Assembly (NCBI RefSeq): GCF_003478995.1
Contig: NZ_QUGI01000006.1
Coordinates: forward strand, 173,098 to 237,097
From: Pseudoflavonifractor sp. AF19-9AC
GTDB taxonomy: Bacteria > Bacillota > Clostridia > Oscillospirales > Oscillospiraceae
Length of the DNA stretch: 64,000 nucleotides
Direction of reading: 5' to 3'
Shown: positions 24,357 to 33,256 of the stretch, piece after piece
Numbering within the stretch: position 1 is the stretch's first letter
Layout of the letters: every line of letters starts with the position of its first letter
Notes under the pieces: model-generated
The model's input: only the letters and a program-made list of their open reading frames with translations
Database searches by the model: none
What the model was told of the DNA's origin: nothing
Translations under genes and position numbers: made by a program

Positions 24357-25732
24357 AACTGCAAGATGTGTCCTTTTCCTATACAAAAGAAAGAGGCACC
24401 CTCACCCACGTGAATCTGACCATCCGACCGGGCGAGTGTGTCCTGCTCTGCGGCGCTTCCGGCTGCGGAAAGACCACCATCACGAAGTTGGTCAACGGCC
24501 TGATCCCGGCATTTACGGAGGCCTGCACGCTGACCGGACAGGTCCTGCTCCACGGCGCACCGGTGCGGGAACAGCCTCTTTACCAACTGGCCCGGCAGGT
24601 AGGGTCTGTTTTCCAGAACCCCAAAAGTCAGTTTTTCAACATGGATTCCGACAGTGAGCTGGCCTTTAGCCTGGAAAATCGGGGTATGACTCGGGGTGAG
24701 ATCCTCCGCCGGCTGGATGATACCACTGACCGCCTACATCTGAAGCGGCTGAGGGGCCGGAACATCTTTGCCATGTCGGGCGGAGAAAAGCAGCTGCTGG
24801 CCTTTGCCTCGGTCTATGCCATGGGGCCGGAACTCTACATTCTGGATGAACCTACGGCCAATTTGGATCGGGATACCATTAACAGACTCCATGATCAAAT
24901 CGCATACCTGAAAAGTCGGGGACACACCATTCTCATTGCGGAGCATCGGTTGTACTTTCTGGCGGACCTCATAGATCGGGCCGTCTATCTGCGGGATGGG
25001 ATCGTGGAGCGGATCTGGAGCGGAGCAGAATTCCGGCGGCTGGCTGAGACAGAACGGATCGCTCTGGGCCTTCGCACACTCACGCCTACTCAGGTGACTC
25101 TGCCGCCCTCCCGCGCCGCGGGGGAACGGGATGGACTGTCTGTGGAGGGACTGTGCTGCCGGTACAAGCGGGAGCCGCCGATATTTCAAAACCTTTCCTT
25201 CTCCGCCCGCCCGGGAGAGGTGCTGGCCGTCACGGGTGACAATGGCGTGGGAAAAAGCACCCTTTCCCGCTGCTTGTGTGGCCTGATGCGGGAGAGTGCC
25301 GGAACGATCCGCCTCAACGGCCGCATCCTTGGTGCGAAGCAGCGGCAGCGGATTGCCTGCTGCGTCATGCAGGATGTGAACCATCAGCTCTTTTCCGATA
25401 GCGTATGGGGAGAGTGCCGGCTGGCTATGGAAGGGCTCTCTGACCAGCGCATTCAGGAGGTGCTGGATCGGCTCAATTTGCTTGCGCTCCGGGAAAAGCA
25501 CCCTATGGCCCTCTCCGGCGGTCAGAAGCAGCGTTTGGCGGTGGCTACCGCCATGCTGTCCCAAAAGCCGCTGCTGGTATTCGACGAGCCCACCAGTGGT
25601 CTGGACTATGCAAGAATGCAGGAAGTGGCTCGCTGCGCACGGGAACTGGCGGACGAGGGGCGGGTGGTTCTGGTGGTGACCCATGACCGCGAATTTCTCC
25701 AGTGCGCCTGTGATCGAGTCCTGGAACTTTGA
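24350..25732 (+). CDS. ECF transporter double ATPase 2
   Basis: 460 aa with two ABC domains: Walker A GASGCGKTT (about 38), MSGGEKQL (about 144), LYILDEP (about 163); second Walker A GDNGVGKST (about 299), LSGGQKQR (about 388), LLVFDEP (about 409). Both EcfA and EcfA' halves are thus in one chain, as in module 1. It ends after the second domain, which shows that the methyltransferase extension of module 1 is an addition. Confidence 0.9.
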   Translation: MVELQDVSFSYTKERGTLTHVNLTIRPGECVLLCGASGCGKTTITKLVNGLIPAFTEACTLTGQVLLHGAPVREQPLYQLARQVGSVFQNPKSQFFNMDSDSELAFSLENRGMTRGEILRRLDDTTDRLHLKRLRGRNIFAMSGGEKQLLAFASVYAMGPELYILDEPTANLDRDTINRLHDQIAYLKSRGHTILIAEHRLYFLADLIDRAVYLRDGIVERIWSGAEFRRLAETERIALGLRTLTPTQVTLPPSRAAGERDGLSVEGLCCRYKREPPIFQNLSFSARPGEVLAVTGDNGVGKSTLSRCLCGLMRESAGTIRLNGRILGAKQRQRIACCVMQDVNHQLFSDSVWGECRLAMEGLSDQRIQEVLDRLNLLALREKHPMALSGGQKQRLAVATAMLSQKPLLVFDEPTSGLDYARMQEVARCARELADEGRVVLVVTHDREFLQCACDRVLEL

Positions 25733-25750
25733 GAAAGGAGCTGAGCCGCA

Positions 25751-26731
25751 GTGGCATTTTTACAGGACAGCCAACCGGATCTGTGCCTTTTGGCCAAGAG
25801 TGGTGGGTGCAGCGTTTATCAGCTGCGAAATGAGAGCGGCGAGGGAACCATGACCGTCTATGAGGTGTTCCCCGGCGCTACCATCCTGTATAACGATTTC
25901 CACATGGCCTATTGCGACTCCTCTTTTGAAACCCGACAGGATCTCCTCTGCATCGACTATTGCCGGGAGGGCCGGATGGAATACGCTGTGGGCAACGATG
26001 CGTTCTCCTATGTGGAGGCAGGTGACCTGAAAGTGGATCGCCGCCTGAAGCACAAAGGATACTTTTCTCTCCCGTTGTCCCACTATCATGGCATCTCCAT
26101 GTGCTTTGACCTGTCCATGATCCCCATGGAGCTGGCTCGTCTGGCGGGAGACTATCCTTTGGATCTGGCTGCCATCCAGCAGAAATTCTGCCCGGATGCC
26201 CGGCCACGGGTCATTCACGGAGCACCCTCGGTGGATCACATTTTTCAGGAGTTGTGTACCGTACCGGAGCGGATCAAAATGCCCTACTTTCGGGTAAAGA
26301 TTCTGGAGTTGTTGCTGTATCTCGACGCTCTGGAATTGGGAAGCGGAACGGAAAAGCCATATTTTTACCGTTCTCAGGTGGAGACAGTCAAGGCTATCCG
26401 CTCCTACCTGGCGGAGCATCTGGATCAGCATATCACGTTGGAGGCTCTGTCCAGACAGTACCAGATCCCTTTGACCACCATGAAGGCCTGCTTCAAAAGT
26501 GTATATGGCAGTCCGGTGAACACCTATATGCGGGCACTGCGGATGGATCGGGCGGCTCTGCTGCTTCGGAAAGAACCGGAGGCCAGCGTTACAGAGATCG
26601 CCGGAGCGGTGGGCTATGACAGCTCCAGCAAATTTGCCGCGGCTTTTCGGGCGGTGAAGGGACAAACTCCGCTGGAATACCGGCGAGGCGGCGGGAATCC
26701 CGTTCTCTCTTTTCCTGACGAAACGGAGTGA
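25751..26731 (+). CDS. AraC-family regulator 2 (PchR/YbtA-like)
   Basis: 326 aa with GTG start at 25751 (AAAGGAG upstream). The N-terminal sensing domain is paralogous to AraC 1 (YEVFPGATILYNDFH versus YDIFPGVQLMVTDFA). C-terminal double HTH: ITLEALSRQYQIPLTTMKACF and VTEIAGAVGYDSSSKFAAAF. Last gene of the ECF-2 operon, upstream of a strong terminator and then ABC pair B, which it probably activates. Confidence 0.88.
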   Translation: MAFLQDSQPDLCLLAKSGGCSVYQLRNESGEGTMTVYEVFPGATILYNDFHMAYCDSSFETRQDLLCIDYCREGRMEYAVGNDAFSYVEAGDLKVDRRLKHKGYFSLPLSHYHGISMCFDLSMIPMELARLAGDYPLDLAAIQQKFCPDARPRVIHGAPSVDHIFQELCTVPERIKMPYFRVKILELLLYLDALELGSGTEKPYFYRSQVETVKAIRSYLAEHLDQHITLEALSRQYQIPLTTMKACFKSVYGSPVNTYMRALRMDRAALLLRKEPEASVTEIAGAVGYDSSSKFAAAFRAVKGQTPLEYRRGGGNPVLSFPDETE

Positions 26732-26773
26732 CGCTGGCTGTGCGGAGCGGCAAGCACGGGTAAGAACCGATAC

Positions 26774-26816
26774 AATAGGGCATGGTGAGAGATGTCTCAC
26801 CATGCCCTATTTTTTG
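26774..26816 (+). terminator. Rho-independent terminator before ABC pair B
   Basis: A 17-bp perfect stem (26774-26790 / 26795-26811, containing GGGCATGGTGAGA) with a GATG loop and T-run. It reaches almost to the ribosome site of the next gene (AAAGGAG, 26817-26823), so it might act as an attenuator. Confidence 0.88.
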
Positions 26817-26830
26817 AAAGGAGTGGTTTT

Positions 26831-28588
26831 GTGAAACAACGCAGCTGGCTGGCCATCCTGCTCTCCTTTGCCGGTCCCTGCCGGGGAAAGCTGGTCTTGT
26901 CTGTTATATGCGCAATTATCAGCGTGGTGGGGGGCTTTGTGCCGTATCTGGGGGTCTATGAGATCCTTCGCCTGTTTATCCATCAGTCGGCCTCCGGAAC
27001 GGAGCTTCTCCGATGGGCTGGAGTGTGTCTGGCGGGATATACGGTCAAGGTGGCTTTTTACGCCTTTTCGACTATGCTGGCTCATGTGTCTGCCTACACC
27101 ATTCTGGAGGGCCTGCGCCGTCAAGTGGCCCAAAAGCTGATGCACGCTCCCTTGGGGAGTGTGCTGTCGAAGCCCGTCGGCTCCCTCAAAAGCACCATCG
27201 TGGATCGGATCGAGGACATTGAGCCGCCGCTGGCCCACATGATCCCAGAACTGAGCTCCAATGTGCTGCTGCCTATCGTGGTGGTGATCGCCCTATTTGC
27301 CTTGGATTGGCGGATGGGCCTTGCCTCCCTTGCTACGATCCCGGCCGCGCTGATCCCTATGGCGGCGGGCCTGCGGACCTACAACGAAAAGTATGCCGCC
27401 TACATGGCAGCCAATGCTCAGGTCAACAATATCATCGTGGAGTATGTAGAGGGCATCGAGGTGGTAAAGGCTTTCAACCAGAGCGGTGCCTCCTATGAGA
27501 AATTCGTCCGGTCAGTGACCAGTTTTCGTGACTTCACGCTGGATTGGTTCCGCTGCACCTGGAAGTCCATGAACCTGTGCCTGTCCATCCTGCCTACCAC
27601 GCTGCTGGCTACCCTGCCGGTTGGGATCGCCCTGTATCAGACCGGCGTCCTGGACCCGGCACGGCTGGCTCTGTGCTTGATGCTGGTGTTGGGTATCGTG
27701 TCCCCGCTGGTGCAGGCTGCAGCCTTTCTCAATTCCATGAAGAGCATGGAATTTGCCGTCCGGGACACTCGGCATCTGCTGGATCTGGAGGAACTGCCAG
27801 AGGCGTCCGAGCCCGCCCGCCTCTCCGGCAGCGGTATCACTTTGCGGGATGTGTCCTTCTCGTATAGCGGGAAAGAAGAGGACACTGTGCTGCGCCACAT
27901 TGATCTGGAACTTCCCGCTGGCACCTTCACCGCTCTGGTGGGTCCCTCCGGTGGCGGCAAATCTACGGCAGCCCGGCTTATCGCTCGGTTCTGGGATGTG
28001 ACGGATGGCTGCATTGCCATAGGCGGTGTGGATATTCGGAATCTCACACTGAAGCAGCTGGCGGATCAGGTCAGTTTCGTGACACAGGACAATTTCCTCT
28101 TTGACTGCTCTCTGAAAGAAAACATTCGATTGGGGAAGCCGGACGCCACGGAGGAGGAAGTTTGGGCGGCTGCCCGGGCTGCTCAGTGTGAGGAGTTTTT
28201 AGGGCGGCTGGAGCATGGATGGGATACCCCGGCGGGTGAAGCGGGCAAGCAGCTCTCCGGTGGGGAGCGGCAGCGGATCGCCATTGCCCGCGCGATTCTG
28301 AAGGACGCCCCCATTGTCATTCTGGACGAGGCCACCGCCTTTACCGATCCAGAGAATGAGGACAAGATTCAGCGTTCCCTGATGGCGCTCTCCCGGGGGA
28401 AAACGCTGCTGGTTATTGCCCACCGGCTGAGCACGATTCAGAACGCCGACCAGATCGTGGTGCTGGAGAAGGGCCGTATTGTGGACAAAGGCACACAGCC
28501 GGAGCTGCTCAGCCGATGCCCGCTATATCAAAAGCTATGGCAGGCCCATGTGGGTGCCCAGAACTGGGCGGTTGGAAAGGAGGCTTGA
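26831..28588 (+). CDS. ABC transporter permease/ATPase, first of pair B (YbtP/IrtA-like)
   Basis: 585 aa with GTG start at 26831 (GAAAGGAG upstream). The permease N-terminus is followed by an ATPase with Walker A GPSGGGKST (about 370), LSGGERQ (about 475) and VILDEATAFTD (about 496). It aligns best with the first member of pair A and the partial gene at 1-1051 (shared NNIIVEYVEGIEVVKAFN). Next gene starts 2 bp after its stop. Confidence 0.9.
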   Translation: MKQRSWLAILLSFAGPCRGKLVLSVICAIISVVGGFVPYLGVYEILRLFIHQSASGTELLRWAGVCLAGYTVKVAFYAFSTMLAHVSAYTILEGLRRQVAQKLMHAPLGSVLSKPVGSLKSTIVDRIEDIEPPLAHMIPELSSNVLLPIVVVIALFALDWRMGLASLATIPAALIPMAAGLRTYNEKYAAYMAANAQVNNIIVEYVEGIEVVKAFNQSGASYEKFVRSVTSFRDFTLDWFRCTWKSMNLCLSILPTTLLATLPVGIALYQTGVLDPARLALCLMLVLGIVSPLVQAAAFLNSMKSMEFAVRDTRHLLDLEELPEASEPARLSGSGITLRDVSFSYSGKEEDTVLRHIDLELPAGTFTALVGPSGGGKSTAARLIARFWDVTDGCIAIGGVDIRNLTLKQLADQVSFVTQDNFLFDCSLKENIRLGKPDATEEEVWAAARAAQCEEFLGRLEHGWDTPAGEAGKQLSGGERQRIAIARAILKDAPIVILDEATAFTDPENEDKIQRSLMALSRGKTLLVIAHRLSTIQNADQIVVLEKGRIVDKGTQPELLSRCPLYQKLWQAHVGAQNWAVGKEA

Positions 28589-28590
28589 CG

Positions 28591-30336
28591 ATGTTTCGGA
28601 GTATGAATCGGATTCTGTGTTGGACAAAGGGGTACCACAGACGGCTGTATCTCGGAAGCCTCTGTTCGTTTCTTGCCACCTGGGCCGCCGCCGGGCCGGT
28701 GATGCTGGCGGCCTGGGCCCTTGGGCTGGTCATCGAGAGCGCCCAGGAGGGGACGGCGCTGGACGCCAGGCTTCCCTGGCTGTGCCTGGGCGGGATCATC
28801 CTGCTGATCGTTTTGCGCTTCGTGTGTGCTTACTGGAAAAACCGGCTCCAGGAGAGTATCGGAACAGAGCGGGCGGCGCAGCAGAGACTGGAACTTGGTG
28901 ACCTGCTCAAACGGGTTTCCTTGGGGTATTTCTCCAAGAATAACCTGGGCGACATTCTGGCTGCTCTGACTACGGAACTGAGTACCCTGGAGCTGCAAAG
29001 CATGAAGATGGTGGATGCAGTCATCAACGGCTATCTGCAGGTACTGGTCATCGTTTTGTGCATGGCGTTCTTCTGCCCGGAGGCGGCGCTGGTGGCAGTG
29101 GTGGGCGTGCTGCTGTCCGCCTTTGCCCTCCGCGGCATCGGGCGGCAGAGTGCCCGCACCGCTCCGGTGGGACATCGGGCCCAAGAGGCATTGTCCGGGG
29201 CGGCCATTGAGTACATCCATGGCCTTTCGGTGGTCAAATCCTTTGGCCAGGAGGGGGTGTCCTCCCAGCGTTTTTTTGAGGCATGCCGGGCCAATAAGGA
29301 CATCCGTATCAAAAACGAGTTTGGCTTTGTGCCCTGGAACTGCCTGCACCTGTTTTCTCTGAAGGCCGCAGCTGTTGGCCTGGTGCTCACCGCCGGCTGG
29401 CAGACTATGAACGGAACCTTGGAGCTGCCGGTGCTCCTGATGGCTGCCATGTTCTCCTTCACGATCTTCGGCAGTGTGGAGTCCATCAACGACGCTGCCC
29501 ATATCCTTTCTGTCACCGACTCGGTGCTGGACCGTCTGGAAGAACTGGAGGGAACGGAACTGCCGGATCAGGATGGGAAAGACATCTCTCTGGAGCGTTA
29601 CGACGTCTGCTTCGACCATGTCTCCTTCGGTTACGAGACACGGGAGGTGATCCACGATGTTTCCTTCCAGCTGCCGCAAAACAGCGCCACCGCCATTGTA
29701 GGGCCGTCTGGCAGCGGGAAGAGCACCCTCTGCGCACTGCTGGCCCGGTTTTATGATGTGGATCAGGGACGCATCACCGTGGGCGGCTATGACATCCGGA
29801 AGATGACCTGCGACAGCCTTTTACGCAACATTGCTATGGTATTTCAGAATGTGTATCTGTTCCACGACACCATCCGCAATAACATCCGTTTTGGCCGTCC
29901 GGATGCTGCCGAGAAGGATGTGATCGCCGCGGCCAAAGCGGCCCGCTGCCATGACTTCATCATGGCGCTGCCCCAAGGGTACGACACCATGGTGGGAGAA
30001 GGCGGCTCCAACCTTTCCGGTGGAGAAAAGCAGCGCATTTCCATTGCCCGGTGTCTTCTGAAAGACGCCCCCATTGTCATTCTGGACGAGGCCACCGCCA
30101 GCGTGGACCCGGAGAATGAGCATGAGATCCAGGAGGCGCTCTCTGCTCTGGTGCGGGGAAAGACTATCATCACCATCGCCCACCGTCTGGCTACGATCCA
30201 AAACGCAGACCGGATTTTAGTGGTGGAGGATGGCCGCATTGCTCAGCATGGCACCCATCAGGAGCTGATGAGCCAAGAGGGAACTTACCGGAACTTTATC
30301 GAGATCCGACAGCGGGCTGAGGGCTGGCGGATATAA
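28591..30336 (+). CDS. ABC transporter permease/ATPase, second of pair B (YbtQ/IrtB-like)
   Basis: 581 aa, ATG 28591 with GGAGGC 7 bp upstream. Walker A GPSGSGKST (about 370), LSGGEKQ (about 476), VILDEATASVD (about 496). Aligns best with the second member of pair A (shared AAIEYIHGLSVVKSFG-type block). Ends at a long palindromic terminator facing the convergent AraC gene. Confidence 0.9.
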   Translation: MFRSMNRILCWTKGYHRRLYLGSLCSFLATWAAAGPVMLAAWALGLVIESAQEGTALDARLPWLCLGGIILLIVLRFVCAYWKNRLQESIGTERAAQQRLELGDLLKRVSLGYFSKNNLGDILAALTTELSTLELQSMKMVDAVINGYLQVLVIVLCMAFFCPEAALVAVVGVLLSAFALRGIGRQSARTAPVGHRAQEALSGAAIEYIHGLSVVKSFGQEGVSSQRFFEACRANKDIRIKNEFGFVPWNCLHLFSLKAAAVGLVLTAGWQTMNGTLELPVLLMAAMFSFTIFGSVESINDAAHILSVTDSVLDRLEELEGTELPDQDGKDISLERYDVCFDHVSFGYETREVIHDVSFQLPQNSATAIVGPSGSGKSTLCALLARFYDVDQGRITVGGYDIRKMTCDSLLRNIAMVFQNVYLFHDTIRNNIRFGRPDAAEKDVIAAAKAARCHDFIMALPQGYDTMVGEGGSNLSGGEKQRISIARCLLKDAPIVILDEATASVDPENEHEIQEALSALVRGKTIITIAHRLATIQNADRILVVEDGRIAQHGTHQELMSQEGTYRNFIEIRQRAEGWRI

Positions 30337-30340
30337 AATA

Positions 30341-30376
30341 AGTATGTGGGGAGGCAGATCTGCCTCCCCACATACT
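30341..30376. terminator. Bidirectional terminator, 36-bp perfect palindrome
   Basis: AGTATGTGGGGAGGCA (30341-30356) and TGCCTCCCCACATACT (30361-30376) around GATC. It serves both the ABC pair on the plus strand and AraC 3 on the minus strand. Confidence 0.9.
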
Positions 30377-30410
30377 GTTTTGGAATGATTCTTTGGATTT
30401 TGGCTTTGTA

Positions 30411-31376
30411 TCACTTTCGCTTTGCCATTTTCCTGTACTCCAGCGGGAGCAAGCCGGTGCTTCTTCGAAACAGTTCCGCAAACCGGCTGGATGTAGAATA
30501 TCCTATCGTTTGAGCAATCTGACCAATTTGCAGATCGGTATGAGCCAGCAGATATTCTGCCTGACTCATGCGGCGCTGCTGTATATACTCTTTGATCGTG
30601 CAGCCATAGACCTTCTTGAAGCTGCTTTTGAGTTTTGTCGTACCCATGCAGGCGATTTGCGCCAGACGTTCTATGGGTACTTCACCAGCATAATGATCAC
30701 TCAAATAGGCCGCTACGGTTTGAATCCGTTCCAAATCCTGAGAAGCCAGTTTGTGATCTGAAACTGAACGCTTTTTTTGATATTCAACCACAAGAGAGAG
30801 CGCCTCGGCTACCTTGCTCTCATAATAGAGTTTGGCTGCAATTCCGGTTCCACGGTAGCTCTGTAGTTCTGATAGAAGCCGGTACATTTCCGGGAACTCT
30901 GTTGTTTGGTCGATTTCCCGAAAAGCCTCGATGGGATTCAGATATTCTTCCGGATACTGTTTTTTCAGATAATCCTCATAATATGCGGGGGTGATCTCGA
31001 TGCCGATGGATCGAACCGGTATATTTTTGTGGACGATTACTTGATATGGCTTGTATCCGCCCACATAGGTTTTGATGCATCCGGCTGACAACCGGCGATA
31101 CGGCGACAACTCTTCACCGGAGATAGAATCGTAACGGGTAATACTGAGACATTCCGGGAGATCAAATTCCAGCATAAAATCCTTATTGAAAGAGAAGTTG
31201 TGTATCTTGATGTCGAATAGATCCCTTTGTCCGTAGGTCCAATAGGAACCTTCGCCAACTTCCGGAGATAGTTTCCAGCAAAGCCCCAGAGGACCATATT
31301 GATCATTATCTGGTGCAGGCACAAAACCGTGCTTTTTCAGTAATGGCGCATAGTATTGCTCGATGATACCGGTCAT
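30411..31376 (-). CDS. AraC-family regulator 3
   Basis: 321 aa from the ATG at 31376, preceded by GGGAGG; a TTG at 31406 would add ten residues. The C-terminal double HTH is clear: IERLAQIACMGTTKLKSSFKKVYG and IGQIAQTIGYSTSSRFAELFRR, ending GLLPLEYRKM. N-terminal sensing domain differs from AraC 1 and 2. Divergent from the truncated third ECF S gene, with operator copy 8 between them, so one repressor could silence both directions. Confidence 0.88.
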   Translation of the reverse strand: MTGIIEQYYAPLLKKHGFVPAPDNDQYGPLGLCWKLSPEVGEGSYWTYGQRDLFDIKIHNFSFNKDFMLEFDLPECLSITRYDSISGEELSPYRRLSAGCIKTYVGGYKPYQVIVHKNIPVRSIGIEITPAYYEDYLKKQYPEEYLNPIEAFREIDQTTEFPEMYRLLSELQSYRGTGIAAKLYYESKVAEALSLVVEYQKKRSVSDHKLASQDLERIQTVAAYLSDHYAGEVPIERLAQIACMGTTKLKSSFKKVYGCTIKEYIQQRRMSQAEYLLAHTDLQIGQIAQTIGYSTSSRFAELFRRSTGLLPLEYRKMAKRK

Positions 31377-31492
31377 TACAATAGATACGCCTCCCTTGTT
31401 TTGCAATGATTAGACGAATTTTAGAAATGATAGGACGAACCTCGCTCCAAACGATTGAAAGTAGGTTGTGCATGGTGTAATTATATATAACG

Positions 31493-31508
31493 GTTAGCCA
31501 CATCTAAC
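31493..31508. promoter_or_regulatory. GTTAG-N6-CTAAC operator, copy 8
   Basis: GTTAG-CCACAT-CTAAC with outer G and C, in the divergent AraC 3 / ECF-S 3 region. A TTGAAA (31455-31460) and TAATTA (31478-31483) 17 bp apart may be the plus-strand promoter. Confidence 0.85.
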
Positions 31509-31565
31509 CAAAGGATAGCATACCTATCCCATAAAGTCAACGCATTACAAAATAGGAGGATCAAC

Positions 31566-31904
31566 ATGAACAACCGAATCAATCCCGCAAAAAAGGGCCT
31601 CACTGTCAAAGATCTTGTGACGACCGGCATTTTCAGCGCAATTTTCTTGGTGTTTACCCTAATCGGCAGTATTTTATTCGCGCCAAACCCGGTTTTGACA
31701 TTCTATATGCCGATGGGCGCAGCCCTGCTGTGTGGTCCCGTGTATCTTCTGATGATCGCTAAGGTGCAGAAGCGGTGGAGTGTCACCATTCTTGGCATCG
31801 TTATGGGAATCATCTGGTTTGTTACCGGAATGCACTGGGCCTTTTCTTTAGGCTATATCGGGATGGGAATCATTGCGGATCTGGTGGCTGGTGCGGGACA
31901 TTAA
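31566..31904 (+). pseudogene. Truncated ECF S component 3
   Basis: 112 codons against about 195 in the two full paralogues. The start (ATG 31566, AGGAGG) and first four helices are intact (LTVKDLVTTGIFSAIFLVFT, later GIIADLVAGAG), then the frame stops just where sequence of mobile-element type begins. The C-terminal half and any T/A genes are gone, so a working S component is unlikely. Its promoter and operator remain. Confidence 0.8.
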
Positions 31905-32342
31905 GGTCATACTCATCCCTTCCTGCTTGATTTCGCAACCGTCTTCTCTGATTTCCTCATCCTCCTCCATATCGCTTTTCTGGCCGGGAATAAGGCATTC
32001 GCCCGGATAAAGCTCCATTTCGTACAGCACGCTGCCATCACCGCTTCTGCGGTCAAGGACTTTGATGGTCGTGCCCTCAAATAAATAGTTGGATGCCTTT
32101 TCGAAATCAGAGCGGAATCCCTTCCCGTAATTACAGGTCGAATACTGATGAGACGGCTGATCCTTGACCACGGAATAGTAAGCGTTGGTCTGAACCTCAG
32201 TCACCACCCGCACAAGCCCGACCAGGTCAGGGTGCTTGCTATGGCTGGTTGCCACCAACTCTGTCCCGGGGCGGATACAGCGTTTCAACTCAGCCAGATT
32301 TTTGATGCGCAGCGGCGCTTTTTGTTCGTTCTTTTGATCCAA
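31848..32342 (-). CDS. Mobile-element protein of unknown function, chimeric C-terminus
   Basis: 164 codons from a TTG at 32342 with AGGAGG 8 bp upstream. The body (IKNLAELKRCIRPGTELVAT ... VLYEMELYPGECLIPG ... EEDEEIREDGCEIKQE) recalls accessory proteins of clostridial conjugative elements; I cannot name the family. The last ~20 codons are read from the opposite strand of the truncated ECF S gene, so the original C-terminus was lost at the junction (about 31890-31910). Confidence 0.55.
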   Translation of the reverse strand: MDQKNEQKAPLRIKNLAELKRCIRPGTELVATSHSKHPDLVGLVRVVTEVQTNAYYSVVKDQPSHQYSTCNYGKGFRSDFEKASNYLFEGTTIKVLDRRSGDGSVLYEMELYPGECLIPGQKSDMEEDEEIREDGCEIKQEGMSMTLMSRTSHQIRNDSHPDIA

Positions 32343-32370
32343 TCTTTAATCCTCCTGTCTGGTTTGAGGC

Positions 32371-32411
32371 AATAAAAAAGCGCCGGAGTCTTATTTCTAA
32401 AACTCCGGCGC
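32371..32411 (-). terminator. Terminator of the minus-strand element gene
   Basis: GCGCCGGAGT (32380-32389) / ACTCCGGCGC (32402-32411); on the minus strand the stem is followed by TTTTTTATT. Confidence 0.88.
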
Positions 32412-32418
32412 CTGAATA

Positions 32419-33093
32419 TTACATGATCGGTTCTTGGTTGTAGGATTCCATGGGGTGCTGCTCCTGCTCTCTTATGCGCTCCAGGGCATCGGGAGCCGCA
32501 ATGGCAATCTGCTCCTGAACGCCCCGGATGCACTTTTCCTGCTCGGCAGTCAAATCAAAACCAGCGTCCAAGGTATCAGAGCAGCATCGGTAGATTTCGA
32601 TAAGCTGCTCCTGATTGAAGATTTGCTGTTTGGAAATGAGGCCGGCGCGGATGGCGAAGTCCTGCTTGGCACCTGCATAATTTTCCTGAAAGTAATTGCC
32701 CTGGTTGAGACCTGTGCGGTCAAAGCTCCAGTCCCATGTGACGAATTGAACGCCAAGCCGGGTGGGATGGACAGCCAGCACGGCTCCGTTGAAGTCAGCC
32801 AGCAGACGGTAGTCACCGGTCAGGCTTTGGGCTTGCAGGGGCGGAGCCTGTTCCAGCAGCGTCATGTACTCCCGCACAGTGCAGGCCAGATCGGTGGCTC
32901 GCTCACAGGCCCGTTCCCGTTCCGGCATCGCTACATCTTCCTGCCAGTAGCGAACGCCTCCGTCCGCTGTGATCCGGCAGAGAGGGAGACCATCCCACTC
33001 CACAGGAAGCAATTCATCCTGTTCCGGTTGCGGAGTGAATCCCTCACGGTGGAGAGCGGTGCGAAGCTCCTGAAAAAACTGTTCTCGGTTCAT
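32419..33093 (-). CDS. Mobile-element associated protein, unknown function
   Basis: 224 aa, ATG 33093 after AGGAGGTAGTAA. Soluble, acidic, with regularly spaced segments such as LCRITADGGVRYW, LADFNGAVLAVHPTRLGVQFVTWDW and QEQLIEIYRCCSDTLDAGFDLT. Similar proteins occur in clostridial integrative conjugative elements, but I do not recognise a function. Followed by its own terminator. Confidence 0.65.
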   Translation of the reverse strand: MNREQFFQELRTALHREGFTPQPEQDELLPVEWDGLPLCRITADGGVRYWQEDVAMPERERACERATDLACTVREYMTLLEQAPPLQAQSLTGDYRLLADFNGAVLAVHPTRLGVQFVTWDWSFDRTGLNQGNYFQENYAGAKQDFAIRAGLISKQQIFNQEQLIEIYRCCSDTLDAGFDLTAEQEKCIRGVQEQIAIAAPDALERIREQEQHPMESYNQEPIM

Positions 33094-33115
33094 TTACTAC
33101 CTCCTGACATTCAGT

Positions 33116-33256
33116 GCCCTTTTTGAATTTGTCTGAAAACAAAAAGGGCGCCAATCTGATGGCCCGTCGTGACCAACAAATTGACGCCTCAAATTTTGTG
33201 TATTCTATTGATAGAAAAATAGCGTCCTTTTTGAAAATTGATGCTTCAAAAAGGGC
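33116..33256. repeat. Short inverted repeats around a 117-bp spacer
   Basis: GCCCTTTTTGAA (33116-33127) is the exact inverse of TTCAAAAAGGGC (33245-33256), and CAAAAAGGGCGC occurs directly repeated (33140-33151 and 33247-33258). No gene is supported in 33094-33433. The pattern might be a tiny inserted element or an old attachment region. Confidence 0.4.

Larger units (their letters stand above)
31890..33100. mobile_element. Scrap of an integrative element
   Basis: Two minus-strand genes of element type (31848-32342, 32419-33093) lie between a truncated host gene and the tRNA cluster. No recombinase or relaxase is left. The left junction is inside the ECF S 3 gene; the right limit is uncertain (about 33100-33320). 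Confidence 0.5.
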
